This document shows, one piece after another, positions 22,905 through 34,364 of a stretch of DNA of 60,691 bases. The position numbers and the translations under genes were made by a program. The notes below the pieces were generated by a model. The model was given only the letters and a program-made list of their open reading frames with translations. It did no database searches and was not told where the DNA came from. This stretch comes from Gloeopeniophorella convolvens (lineage: Eukaryota; Basidiomycota; Agaricomycetes; Russulales). The first letter of the stretch is position 1; each line of letters opens with the position of its first letter. Where the stretch lies: assembly GCA_022496205.1 (NCBI GenBank), contig WTXD01000102.1, positions 1-60,691 of the forward strand, given 5' to 3'.

Positions 22905-23312
22905 TACAAGATACAATGTTTGTGTGTAGTTACAATGAACACAATGCTTGAAATGATTGTGCCCTGATATGTATGCGTGTGTTCACGGCAACGGCCAGTA
23001 CCCATTCACAAGGTGCCAAAAGGATTGGCACTCATATAGAGTTTGAAAGGTTATATTATGATTGGCAAGGAGTACATGGGCATATAGACATTGTACAGTA
23101 CTTTGCGAGCCTGACAATGTCAGGCCATGTTGGCAAGGGACGTCTTGACTCCAGCCACCCACAAGAATTATGTCAAAATATATGGGATTTTAAAAAGTAG
23201 TAAACTCATATCAACCCTTGTAGACCGACCGACTCCTTGCAGCCATTTTGGTCCTTTTGTCCCTTATAAGGACTCAAAAGTACAGATAAGGTTTTGCAGG
23301 TTTTTGTGATGT

Positions 23313-24871
23313 CAGCGCTCAGCGCTCAGGCCCGCCTGCTTGCGCCCGGCATCAGCGTTCAACGCTGAAATTCTGTTACTTACCATCATTTCCCTGCGAC
23401 CGACCTGTGATGACGACACCTTCCCTCGTGCACCTTCCCCTCGGGGGCCATTTGGAGACGCATCCCTATCATCCGTGGCAGTCACTATTGACTTGGACTC
23501 CGTTAAATGTGTTGTAGATCCCGTGCGTGTGCTGCCTGTGTTCCTGGACCCCGACATGGTTACGACAGTAGCTATACCCTATAGAATGACACCCCTGGAG
23601 TATTTTGCCTCTCCCCATGCACCTCCCCTCTGATGGCCACTCCCCGGCCAACCTCCATCATCTGTGGCAACCATTGTCGAAAACATGGAGTGTGTCGCAG
23701 ATCCTGAGCCTCACATCATCCCTCTTAACATCCACCCAATGCCTGGCGTGCCAGAGGTGCTCATCTCCCATCTTTGAGACTTGGCGCGCGTCGTCTCCCC
23801 CTCCTGCCCTTCTTAATGTCGAGGACTGGGTAGTCATTTACTTCACCCAACCCAAAGGTCACGGCCTACAAATATGTCTCGGCAAGCTCTGGGATGTCCA
23901 CAACAACGATCAAAGATAGGTGGGGTATACCTTTGTAGGCTACAAGGTATACTCGCGCCCATCCAAGTCGCGGCTGGGCTCCGGCAGGCTGAGGGCTGTG
24001 AAGGCAGTCACCTTCATTTCCACATCGTGGTGCAAGACCAGATACACTATTGTTGTCAGGACTCACTCGCGGAGTGCGCGCAGAGAGGATAGCAGAGAGG
24101 TTTGGAGAGCGTTTACAGGGGGGAGACAGAAGATGAGCTGCGATATGCAGGAGCAGAGTGGGAACACACTAACAGTGCTATTGCAGTGCTAGGTACAGAT
24201 GAGAGTGCCACAGATGGACAGTCTGAGGACCACTGGGCAATACATGGGGGTCTTATATACTACTGGAGACCCCCCAGACGAATCTGGTCTAATTACTGAT
24301 GGGGATTCCAGAGGGGATTCCCCATAACCTCTCCTCTCTGATACGCTTCTTAGATTCCATCGCAGAGTGGGGCTTGAGGCCCCATGGAGTTCTTGATGAT
24401 CAGAGTCCCAAAGAGGATGCGTGAAGCGTTTCATCTTGATCAAGGTTCTGGTTACTTTGGGATGAGTAATATGGCCATTCTGAGAGATCCCTAGCCCGGG
24501 ATCTTGGGGGTATTCCAGGGTTAATTGGCCATTAGGGAGTAGGGCGAGGAATGGGGGTAAAGGGTCACGTGATGCATTTCGACTTGTAGTCGCAATGTGA
24601 GTGGTACGCGTCGCATTGTGAGCGACGCGTAGGGTGTTTACTGGTAGGGCTGGGTTTGCTCTAGTGTTCTGAGCAGCTCGACCTCCTTGAGGCCCTAGTG
24701 TTCGTGACAATTGTTCCACCAATGCTTAGGGAGCCACCCAGGCCCCTTTCTGTGAGGCTCCCACCTGGAGAACACCAACCTGTGGCTAGCCCAGAAGATG
24801 TATTTGAGATGTCAGCTACAACCTGTTATTGGCATACTCGCCGGGCTCTCAAGGCCTTTGGATTGCTGTGA
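23313..24871 (+). pseudogene. Unrecognised decayed coding locus split by a solo LTR
   Basis: Coding-like pieces on the plus strand include an internally repeated Pro-rich segment: about 23415-23500 is similar to 23615-23690, about 200 bp apart. Then comes WVVIYFTQPKGHGLQICLGK (about 23825-23890), and after a stop and frame change VGYKVYSRPSKSRLGSG. The frame runs into the solo LTR at 24054 and resumes exactly at its far side (VPPMLREPPRPLSVRLPPGE), ending with a TGA at 24869-24871. That the frame continues across the insertion supports a real gene. I do not recognise the family. It lies in tandem with the Spt5-like and DUF6698-like relics. Confidence 0.4.
24054..24709 (-). mobile_element. Solo LTR, family C, TSD ATTGT
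   Basis: The 656-bp segment begins TGTCAGGACT and ends CGTGACA. Perfect ATTGT duplications lie at 24049-24053 and 24710-24714. A GTATATAAG box on the minus strand sets the orientation. Other copies are at 36704-37359 and, reversed, at 51899-52552. Confidence 0.93.
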
Positions 24872-25231
24872 GAGGCAGCAGGAAGGATGCACACTGACAT
24901 TTACAATGGGATGGCTGCACTATGAGGACTTATAGAGCACTCTATAGAGGTAGAGGATTTCTTTATGAACGTTAGATCTTAGTAAGTAGCCTTGAGCATC
25001 TCCATAATATCGTTGTGACCCCACTGTCCTTTACTCTTTCTTGGGGTTTGATCACCTGCTTTACTGTCACTAATTGCTCACTCTTACTACTAATTACTCT
25101 TGCTAATGCATGTCATTCATTGAAAAGTCACTGTCTTGCTTGTAAGATACATGCAATTAATCCTTGCCCTCCTTGTTAGTTCCATAGAGTGGAGCTCAAA
25201 ATGCTGGATACAACAAAAATGTACATAAAGT

Positions 25232-25680
25232 GATGACGCGCGCATTATATCTTCATTAGTGATTGCGTAGTTTTGCTGTGCATTATCGTTATACAAAGGC
25301 AGGACTTGGTGTTGATTTTTTCACACAAGAGCTAGAGAGAAAAAGGTTGAATGAGGTGGAAGTGGGAGTAGCAGAGGCAGGGGGAGAGGATCTAGGAAAT
25401 CGGCCCGGCCGGAAGACTGAATGGAGCGCGACTTGCCAACAGTGATGTGGCTGGCTGAGAGCTCCTCAGACATATGACGCGCTCCTCATATCTTTGTCTG
25501 CAGTTGCATAGCCTTGTTGTGTATCATCATTTAGTGAAAGCAGAGATTGGGGCCAGTTTTTATATATAAATGCTAGGGAGAAAGAGGTTGAGTAATGCAG
25601 AAGTGCAATTGCAAGTGAACGGAGCAATCAGAAAGGGACCCGAGTGAGCAACCTGGTCGACAGTTCGAATGGAGCACTTG
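25232..25680 (+). repeat. Two diverged direct repeats of about 205 bp
   Basis: The segment from TGATGACGCGCGCATTATAT (about 25232-25440) is repeated in diverged form at about 25473-25680. Shared runs include ATGACGCG, TTGCATAG/TTGCGTAG and AGAAA-AGGTTGA. It lies just beyond the 3' end of the second Plavaka gene and is probably part of that transposon's subterminal region. Confidence 0.55.
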
Positions 25681-25840
25681 TACTCCAACATTTCGTGCGA
25701 CTAGCAGGGTCTTAGTATACAGTGAGATGTGTGTGTCTATCTAAAAATGGGTTTACGTAGAAGCTAGAGCACTCCTCCAAGATGTTGTCACTTGTCCAAG
25801 TGGGAGGAACCACAGGACCGAGACAAGAGTAAAGGTGGAC

Positions 25841-27430
25841 TGTTGAAGCGTAGCAGAAACAGGGTGCCAACTAGGCAAGCAAGAGCAAAGCTCAGTCAGT
25901 GAAGTCAACAGACTAAATGTCATTGGTGCAATCAAGGGGGTCTCGGGCCAGCAGGCCAACACCGAACATTAGGTAGTTAGGTGGTCCGGTGATGGCCCTA
26001 TCAGAAAGTTGCACCCCCTCCTAAATCAACCAATTTTTGAGCCAGGGATGACCAGATGGTACTCTAGAGCTCTCCATTAAGTTTGGAAATGTGTCTAATT
26101 AGCATTTTGGGCACTATTCTAGTAAAGTTGTGTCTGATTTGTAGGATGAATGGGAAGTGCGCCACACAAGTCCATGACACACTGCTGGACCACCTGTCCT
26201 TGTCTGAGAAGGTGGTGCCGTGCTCATCAGAATGCGGTGGGGAAGTGGGAGTGTATGGATTGGTGCGCCATGTCATGGCCATGTTGCTGCACAAAAGGGC
26301 TCCATGAGGCAACGTGGGCAGCGGTGAGAGCACATGTGGGCTGTCCCTGGGTACAGCGGTGTGGTCACGCTCATCAGAGCACAGCTGCAGCAGTCTGGTA
26401 CAGCTCCCAACAGCATGCAGGATGCCAGTCACAATCGCATAACAGCGGGGGTGGCAAATTCGATACAGGGTTGGTATGACTGCCCTCATTCAAAAAAGTG
26501 ATGCCCTGCTCGTTAGAGCACAGTGGGGGAGTGAGGGTGCGTGCATCGCCATGCCACGTTGCAGTGGCATTGCTTTTGCTGGGTGTGTGTTGCTGCACCA
26601 TGTTGCAGCTGTGCTACGCAGCTAGACCTGCTACACTAGCGTGTTGGCATTGTCGCGGTACAATGTGATTTGTGCATGCGTGTCATCTTGTGAGGTGGCA
26701 GCACAGAGGTGGTGGGCTGAGGCACTGTGGAGAGGACTGGGAGGGGGCTCGTCGACTGTGATGTTGTGCACTGTGACGCCAGTAAGATTCATGTGCTCTG
26801 CATACAGGAAAGGCGAGGAGCAATGACAACAAACAATGGACAATGTGTCTGATCTTATCATTCCTTACTTGGTAGATGTACCTGATGACTAATTATGTGC
26901 CTGATTATGTACTTAGTTAGTCCAACCCCCCTATTGGTATCGAGAAAATGTGACCCCTGGTTTCTGACTGCAGGTTCGAGACCCCCTTGGGTGCAATACC
27001 TAGGCAAGCAAGAGCAAAGCTAAAGTAACTAGGTAAGTGCAAGTTCAGAAGTACTGGAAGTAAAGTACTTGCCTCAGTCAGTGAAGTCAACAGACTGAGG
27101 CTATAAGGGCGAAAACAGCATCCTTTATATACACAAAAGGAGTGTGGTTTATATGTGATAAACAACAGCAACATGTGATAACCAGAGACCCATGTGAAAG
27201 CAGAACTAAAGTGGGTTAACCAGAACTGCAGGTGGGTCAACCGGAACTGCATGTGGGTCATGGAAGAGCCCGGAAGAGTCTAGAACAGGAACGAAAGTAG
27301 GTACAGCCTTAGGGGCTAGAACAAAATGATGTCATATACATTGTAGATCAGATAGCTTGCAGATCACCAAGTCCCTTATCTAATCTAATCAGAGATGTCC
27401 TTCCTGTCCTGAGTCCTGTCCGTCTCAACA
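25841..27430 (-). mobile_element. Solo copia-type LTR containing a nested hAT-like element
   Basis: Outer ends are TGTTGA (25841) and TCAACA (27430). Flanks TGGAC (25836-25840) and TGGAT (27431-27435) form a 5-bp duplication with one C/T difference. After subtracting the 1,057-bp insertion and one 8-bp duplication, 525 bp remain. These are similar to the LTR at 29987-30471, including a TATATAAAGG box on the minus strand. It interrupts the Plavaka copy 2 C-terminus. Confidence 0.85.
25933..26989. mobile_element. Non-autonomous hAT-like element, 1,057 bp, TSD GGTGCAAT
   Basis: Terminal inverted repeats start CAAGGGGGTCTCG on both ends, with 13 bp perfect then imperfect. Perfect 8-bp duplications GGTGCAAT lie at 25925-25932 and 26990-26997. 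The related LTR at 29987-30471 carries the uninterrupted site. An 8-bp duplication is typical of hAT (also P and KDZ) elements, and the terminal CA-GGGG is hAT-like. I found no transposase coding inside. One terminus includes GGTTCGAGACC, which resembles a tRNA B box. Confidence 0.85.
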
Positions 27431-29986
27431 TGGATGCTTTGTGCAATCTAAGACATGAGGATAACACATGCCGCTCGCTTTTCTCCTTTAAAAGAACATG
27501 AAATTCGATACATCCCATGTGTGTTGTCTGCACTCCGAAGGAATGGCGAGAACCATTCAATGTATGCAAGGTACGGAGGTGGCGATACACCTTCAGGGAA
27601 CAACCCTTCAGCAGTTCTTGGCAGACTGAAGACTGCGCATAGTTGTGCAACATGGAAGGCTGTAAGTGTAAATTAGCACTGCACGAGGCCTACATAAGGC
27701 ATAAATAAACTTACCATGCACCCCATACTCCTCAATGCTGTTAGGCTTTCTGACAAGGATGGTGTCAAACCGGCTGCTGACCAGTTTACCATCCTCTCCA
27801 ATGTGAGGAGGGTTAGCATTGGCACAGTCTAGAGTGTCAGGGGCATCCTGTTGGCCCTGCACATCAGGGTTCTAGAACTTGAGGAATTTGAATGTTGTGA
27901 TAGTATAGAACGCAAGTGGTAGGATACTAGCTCTGTAGCAAACTTCTGCAGGGGTCATTCTGGGATTCCCGTGCCTTAGAATGAACCACGCGACTTCCTA
28001 GATTGGGCACAGTGAGTTCATAGCATTTTAAATCGAAGGGGCGCATTACCTGCTCAAAGTCACATGCACCATATGCTAAAGCAAGTTCATCAAACAGGAC
28101 ATTCCTGTAGTTCAGATATTTTGCAATATGGATGTGCATGCAGTGTGGTATATCAGAGTGAGGGAGTGGCGGGATGTGAGGATGATCTTGCTGATGCCAC
28201 GCAACATAGTCAAGGTGCCAAAGAACCTTTTCTCTGCACATGACCCACATTGTCATCTGCTCGATGTGGTCAGCCTTCTTGTTGGTTGCGCGGTAGGCAT
28301 TCTTGGTCCAGTCGATATGAAGTCGCTCAAAGTATGCTGTATTGAAGTTGTCAGTGCTTCCGAACAATTGAATTGACGAAATGAAATGCTGCATGCTATG
28401 GATTTTTGGGATGTTAAAGTGCGTGTGGATTCCAAGAGTTAAAAAGATGAACTTGTTTGCATGAAAGTGATTGAGAGTGTCCTTGATATACTGTAAGATT
28501 ACAGATGTCTGTAATGGGTACTGAGTCACGTAGAAGTAGTCCAGAGCAGCATGAACACAGTGAATGAGAGGTGCAGCATTGACATTGCTAGGGAGCCAGA
28601 GACCAACAATGATGCCGAGAAGGATATGGCATACATTGGCACATTCCATGCCTGTGGGGCGTTGAAGCTTCAAGATTCCACCTGAGAAGTGCTGAAGGTT
28701 GTGGTTCTTAGGCATAAGGTAGCAGCGAGCGTCGATTGCGCTGTGTCCATAAGCTTGTGACACCCACTTCACAAGGTGCTTAACGACACCACCAAGCTGG
28801 TGGAGGTTGTCTGCAGTCGTGGACCGAAAGATGTTAACATATGGGGGACCAACCCAGAAGGGCTCATAGATGGGCCGGATATCCGCAGCCTCACAGGCAG
28901 CCTCAAACTCTAAAGGCGTGAGGTCATCAGCTGAGAGTAGAGTCTTGAGTATGCTGTCAAGGTCTCACAATGGGAAATCGCAATTTTAACCTAAGCACTC
29001 CCGTGCACACGTGCACCAGAAGCAATTGCCATACTTTCCACATGTTGTTGAGCACTGTTCAGGGTAATTGAGAACATCACAGGCCAGGATGGGGTGTGCG
29101 TGCAGTACGATCCTGCTACCAGTGGCCATCAGCATACCATTGTGGCCAGGCTCTGCCATCGGCTGAAGAATGTGCCCCAAGGCTGCATGGACAAGATTCC
29201 CTGTCGCTCTGCAATGACTGTCTATGTTTGTGACATGCTTCAATTTTGCTATAGGAAGGTATGCAAGCAGAACAGCTGCACGGCAACTCAGTTTATGTTG
29301 TATTGCCTTAGAGATGTTGCCGATAGTCACATACATCAGGTACGCTGACTTGTCCCCGAAAAGCGTCAATTGAGTCTTGTTTAGCGAGATGATGACTGGA
29401 ACTATTGTAGCGTCAGGTTTGACTGCCTCAAGGGCCATCTACATCAATCATGAATTGGTTTCAACACTGAGCGCATGACATATCATATACTTGAGTCACC
29501 CACCACCAATCGCCAGTGTTCATGTCGTGATAGACCCGTTCTATGCAAGTGTCATTATAAAAGTGTTGTTCTGGTGTCAGGTGAAGGTATGGTGCGAATT
29601 GGGGGTCTCCGAACGGTGCCTTCACACATTCGATGATGTCACAATAGTAAAGCAGGACCGTGACGCCAGCAATGACAATATCCTCATGACAGAAAGGTGG
29701 CCGCCCAGGGAGCTGTTCATCAATGATCTGGTTGAGCTTTTGATGGCTCTTGAATGAGAGACCAAGGCTGTCCGGGAGCTGGTGTTTACATTAGCCATTG
29801 GTCTTCACAATCAAGCATAAATGCATACCTCAGAAATGGTGAGAAGCTCATTGAGGGAAGTAGAAGATGGCCCATGGAGCTTCACCCATCGTGCTATTTG
29901 CCAATCCAATTCCAAAGCAAATGGTGCCCAGATGTTGCTAGGTGACAGGCGCTCAAAGGAATCACAGTATTTTTCATAGTTTAAAA

Positions 29987-30471
29987 TGTTGAAGCGCAGC
30001 AAGGGGTGGAGTGACAACTGAAGGACACAGAGTGACGCTCAGTTAGAGAAGGTCAAAAGACTTATACATTAGTGCAATACCTAAAGGACACAGAGTGACG
30101 CTATAAGGTAAAGTAAGCATAAGGTAGAAGTGAAAGGAGTGGTAGTGTACTTGCCTTAGTCAGAGAAGGTCAAAAGACTGAGGCTACAAAGGTGAAAGAG
30201 GAGGTCCTTTTATACAAGTAAGGAGCGACAATAGCATGTGATAAACAATGCTTAGAAAGCCTAGGAGACCCACATGAAACAGAGTAAGAGTGGGTACCAG
30301 AGTACAAGGTGGGTCATAGAATGCCCTAGAATAGTCTAGAACATGGAGACAAGTGTGGGGCTGAACACAGCCTTAAGTCTAGAACATTATGTACACAAGA
30401 TAAGATAGTCCTTGATCATTAGGTCCATATCTAATCTAATAAGAGCCACCAGGACACTGTCCATCTCAACA
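29987..30471 (-). repeat. 3' LTR of the copia element
   Basis: The ends are TGTTGAA at 29987 and CAACA at 30471; on the minus strand it starts TGTTGAGATGGACAG. Just upstream on the minus strand is a purine run GAGGGGA ending at the LTR edge, a likely polypurine tract. It has no matching flanking duplication, as expected for one end of a longer element. It contains a pair of 18-bp direct repeats (AGTCTTTTGACCTTCTCT). It truncates the Plavaka copy 2 N-terminus. Confidence 0.82.
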
Positions 30472-30537
30472 TCCCCTCGTAATCAAGACATCCATCATCC
30501 TACTAAACCCATTTGCCCAAAGAGCAGGGAGTGGCGC

Positions 30538-31405
30538 TGATACGCTGCTCAGGTGCATAGGGCGTATATCGGTATAATTTACGCATTTCAGCGACTCTAC
30601 GCAAGTCACCGGCACAACGCGGAACTCACACTTCGCAGTCCGGACCGCATCGGTTCATGAGTAGCATTGGCAGTCACATTCACTCGCTGTGTGGACTCTC
30701 CAAGTCGTTCGGCCAGTCAGGCTTCGGCGCAACTCGCTCTGCGCAGCACGCAACGTCCTCCTGCTCTCCCCCCTCACTTCCATATCTTCCAATCCTCGAC
30801 TCGTGATCTCTCCGACATGTATCATCCCCCTTTGCATTAGTTCCGATCCCTGCACGGTGCGGAACACGACTCTTGGGTCTGCAGCAACCTTAGTACCCTT
30901 GATCCCTTCATCTTCCCTGTGTTGAGGTCGATCCTCACGTTCGAGACACTCGGCCAGTTCGATCCTACCTTATCCTATTCACTACCATTCTCTCCCTGCA
31001 GTTACCATTTAATTTACCCTAACTCCAGTCTTCTGCCCTCGTTCCAGAGTTGCGGCGCACTTACTTGTGTTGCGACTTACTTGCGAGTATTTAAACTGTA
31101 GTCTACTTTGTACTTCCACCAGTGAATCGCACTCCCATCGCTCGCATCTCAACTTCCGTCACTTCCGCTCTGGACTAGCCGTTGTCCTACTCTGTTGAGC
31201 CCCATCAACTCTCACAACCGTATTCGCAACTCCGTGCGAAGTTAGTGCAACTCCCCGACACCCGGTCGGTTCCGTCATGTTCAAGCCCCCGTTCCGCTGG
31301 GCTGCTCCGGAAGTCACGCGACTTCAAGCTCTTTCTGCTCCCTTCGGCCTTGCAACTCACCAAGTCACTTGCACTTTACATGCATTCCCCGGACTTGGGA
31401 TATCA
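30538..31405. mobile_element. Solo LTR related to family A, 4-bp TSD GCGC
   Basis: The 868-bp segment begins TGATACGC and ends GATATCA, flanked by GCGC at 30534-30537 and 31406-31409. On the minus strand it starts TGATATCCCAAGTCC, similar to TGATACCCTAAGCCC of the copies at 13097 and 51059. It splits the last 30 or so codons of the copia RNase H, which read through to the stop when it is removed. Confidence 0.85.
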
Positions 31406-33603
31406 GCGCGATTTTGCAAGTGATTTTGTTAAGCCATCTGCTACCATGTCCTCTGTCTTGGTGCAAACCAGATCTACAATGTTGTTTTGAACATACTCGT
31501 AGATCTTGTGGTGCTTTAGCTGGATATGTTTGGATCTCCTGCCAGTAACTGGATTGCTGGTGAGGTCAACTGAATCTTTGTTGTTGCCGTGCAACAGGAT
31601 TAGATCTTCAACATTGTATCCTAGCTTAGAGTAGAAGCTCTGATACCACGCGGCTTGGTTGCCAGCATCGGTTAAGGCCATGTACTCGGCTTCAGTGGTG
31701 CTGAGGGCGATGGTCTTTTGCTTGCGCGAGGACCAAGAGATTGCACCTTCTGCTAGAAGGAATACGTAGCCAGAGGTGGAATAATAGTCGTCTGGGTTGT
31801 CTCCCTAGCTTGAGTCGGAGTAGCCATAAAGTCCAACCCCATTGGCCCCATCATGGCAAATGCAATAGTTAATAGTCCCTTTGAGGTATTTGAGGATATA
31901 TTTTGCAAGGCTTAGATGTTTTTGTAAGGGATTTGCTGCATACTAGGCAAGCCATCCCACAGTAAAGGAAATGTCCAGTCTAGTGCCAAGGTTTGCATAG
32001 AGCAAACTTCCGATGAGAGATTGATAGTACTGTCTCTCTTCAGCAGATGCCTCCTTATCTGACTTGACAAGGTGCACTTCGGTGCCGGCAGGAAGGGGGG
32101 TGAGGTTGGGATTGGTACCATCCAGCTTGAATTGCTTTAGCTTGTGGAGGATATATCTAGACTGGTCGATCTCTAGGCGGCGTAAGGATCGATCGTGAGT
32201 AATGTGAACCCTGAGGTAGGACTGGATTTCTCCAAGATCTGTCATCTCATAGCGCACACTGAGAGCAGCCTTGATGCGAGTAACCTCAGATAGGGAGTTC
32301 CCCATCAAAGTGATGTCATCAATGTATAGAATAATGATGATTTTTATATCCCCCCCATGTTGAAGATACACATAGATCCCAGCATCTGAGACCGTGCGTG
32401 TGAAGCCGAGTTCCTCAAGAACTCCATAGAATTGCAAGTTCCATGCACGTGAAGCTTGTTTGAGACTGTATATTGCCTTTTTAAGGTGGCAGACCTTGTT
32501 CTCCTGGCCTGGTACTGTGAAACCTTGTGGTTGCTCCATATAGATTTCTTCATCCAGGTTGCCATGAAGGAATGCCGACTTGACGTCCATCTGATGGATT
32601 TCCCAATCCTCTAGCGCAGCTAATGCTAGCAAGAGTCGTAGTGACTCAAATCTGGCAACTGGAGAGAAGGTTTCATCGTAGTCTATCCCAGGGACTTGTG
32701 TAAAGCCCTTTGCCACCAACCGAGCTTGAAAGCATCCATCTGCTTTGAGCTTGAAAACCCATTTAAATTTTACAGCTTTGCGACCTGCAGGGAGATCCAT
32801 TAACTCCCATGTGCCGTTCTTGGTAAGAGTGTCCATTTCATATTGGCACGCTTCAGTCCATTCCTCTGCATTTTCAGACCGCATTGCCTCTTTGTAAGTG
32901 GCAGGATCTTCACCAATTGCAGCTGCAAGTAGTTCTACAATTCCCAGACGTCCAGACCAGAATTCAGTGTTGTCTCCAGAGTAGTACCTAGGGTTAGGAC
33001 AATGCGGGCGCGCAGTGCACCGCACAGGCCTAGCCTCATCCATTTCCCTAAGTAGCCAGCTACGCTGCTCGGCATCCCCCCACATTTGCTCAGGAGTTGG
33101 GCAGGGTGGATCTACTACTGGTGGCTGAATTATGGGTTCCAGTCTCTCCATATGTGGAGATACCATGGCTGGCCAGTGGACTGGCCGTGTGGTGCGTCTT
33201 TGAGGGGTCTGAGGGACCGGTGTTTGTCTGAATAGAGGTGGAGGGGTGACAGGTCGCTATACAATAAAGGGGTTTTCTTCCTGTTTTTCTTCCTTTGCAG
33301 GCAGATTAGGCGGTGCAGGAGAGGGAACAGGAGGTGGTGGAGGCGGTGGATTTGCCGGTGGGATAGCAAGTTGTACTGTTGGCACTGGTAAGACAACTGG
33401 GGCTGGTTGGAGAACTGTAAAGGATGGCTCAGGCCTCTGCTTAGATGGGAATGTGCTCTCATCAAAGGTCACATTGCGGGACACTTCGATAGAGTGAGTA
33501 CGTCCATTCCATAGTTGGTAGCCCTTAGAACCTGACTTGTACCCAACAAACGTGGTCTCAATTGCCTTAGCATTGAGTTTCCTATGCTTGTCACTAGGCA
33601 CAT

Positions 33604-34144
33604 TGTCACGGCCTGAGCCGGCGCGAGCGGGGCTGGCGAGGGCTGAGACGAGCAAGGTTCGATAAGTCGGTCTCGATGTGAGCCGGTCCTCGATGGTGTA
33701 CGTGAATGTGCACGAGATCCTGGATAAGACGTGGTGTCTTCGAGTGGAGGCAATCGGCCTCCGGTACGTCGAGTTCAAAGCTGAAGACCTCGCGATACTT
33801 GGGCAAACAAGTCCCTCACGTGGATTCCCTGGTAACCTCATCGATTGACAAAGGAGAACAGGCTTAAGGCCTTAGAGTACAACTGCTACGCCTTAAGTAC
33901 TACGAGTAGAGTGGTTTACATAACATCCTAGTATCGAGTCAGACCGAGTCAGAATGGACTCAAGGTGGGTCTCCTAGGTAGAAGTACAGTAGTTGTCCAA
34001 TAGCATAAGAGGCACGTCAAGAAGAATGGGGGAATCGTATGACGAATGAAAGATAAGCATCCCCGAGTCATGGAATCGGAACGGAACTCGTATCGTACAG
34101 GTGGGATAGGAAAGAAAAAGAAATGTATCGTACAAGTCGTGACA
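33604..34144 (-). mobile_element. Solo chromovirus LTR, TSD CACAT
   Basis: The 541-bp segment is the reverse complement of the LTRs at 52948-53489 and 60156-60691, with TGTCACG...CGTGACA ends. It is flanked by perfect CACAT duplications at 33599-33603 and 34145-34149. It sits in the copia integrase, and the copia frame continues across it. Confidence 0.94.
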
Positions 34145-34364
34145 CACATGTTTATATGCCAAGCATCTGAAGATGCAAAAGTAAGAGACATCAGGAGTGT
34201 GACCAGCACTCCAGCGCTCGATGGGTGTACGCCACTCAAGCGTCCTGGTAGGGGTACGGTTATAGACGTGCACAGCAGCACCTACCACTAATTCCTAGAA
34301 GCCGAAAGACAGTCCAGCATGATGTAGCATGGACAGTGCCTTATCTCACATAGTGGACCAAACA

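Larger units (their letters stand above)
25712..29986 (-). pseudogene. Plavaka-type DNA transposase, copy 2, N-truncated and interrupted
   Basis: The gene reads leftward. LDWQIARWVKLHGPSSTSLN comes first (about 29900), then PGRPPFCHEDIVIAG and WWW (29740-29500). IVPVIISLNKTQLTLFGDKS follows with a CxxC segment (29438-28986). The 28772-27927 frame has FNIPKIHSMQHF, STDNFNTAYFERLHIDWTKN and YRATN, all hallmark Plavaka strings. The C-terminal SSRFDTILVRKP (about 27760), YIEWFSPFLRSAD and NPFLDR end at a TAA (25712-25714). The N-terminus, including the finger and FEVHDFF segment, is missing because a copia LTR abuts at 29987. A copia solo LTR (25841-27430) splits the C-terminal exon, and the frame continues across it. 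Copies 1 and 2 together cover the whole family layout, but they are clearly different in sequence. Confidence 0.9.
30495..34364 (-). pseudogene. Ty1/copia polyprotein: integrase end, RT, RNase H
   Basis: Leftward order: integrase C-terminal half (KALSMLHHAGLSFGF, HVYNRTPTRTLEWRTP, then the GKR-like linker KHRKLNAKAIETTFVGY). A Pro-rich linker follows, then reverse transcriptase with FKLKADGCFQARLVAKGFTQ, HQMDVKSAFLHGNL, IYSLKQASRAWN and LYIDD in the active site, where the common form is YVDD. RNase H has STTEAEYMALT and HIQLKHHKI. The frame ends at a TGA (30495-30497). Gag, protease and the integrase N-terminus are missing because the KDZ terminal repeat begins at 34365. Premature stops occur in integrase, before the RT (about 33256) and in the RT/RNase H (about 31945 and 31808). 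Two solo LTRs interrupt it. It is dead. Confidence 0.95.

Noticed and set aside
26000..26900. Short frames in both strands of the 1-kb insertion as transposase remnants
   Set aside because: None has catalytic motifs or similarity to hAT transposases that I can see; the element is called non-autonomous.
26970..27000. A tRNA gene suggested by GGTTCGAGACCCCC
   Set aside because: No A box, anticodon arm or acceptor stem can be folded; the sequence is the terminal inverted repeat of a hAT-like element.
33949..34288. Copia frame extending into the region up to 34288 as a single protein
   Set aside because: Part of the frame is the reverse strand of the inserted chromovirus LTR; the real copia frame resumes beyond 33604.
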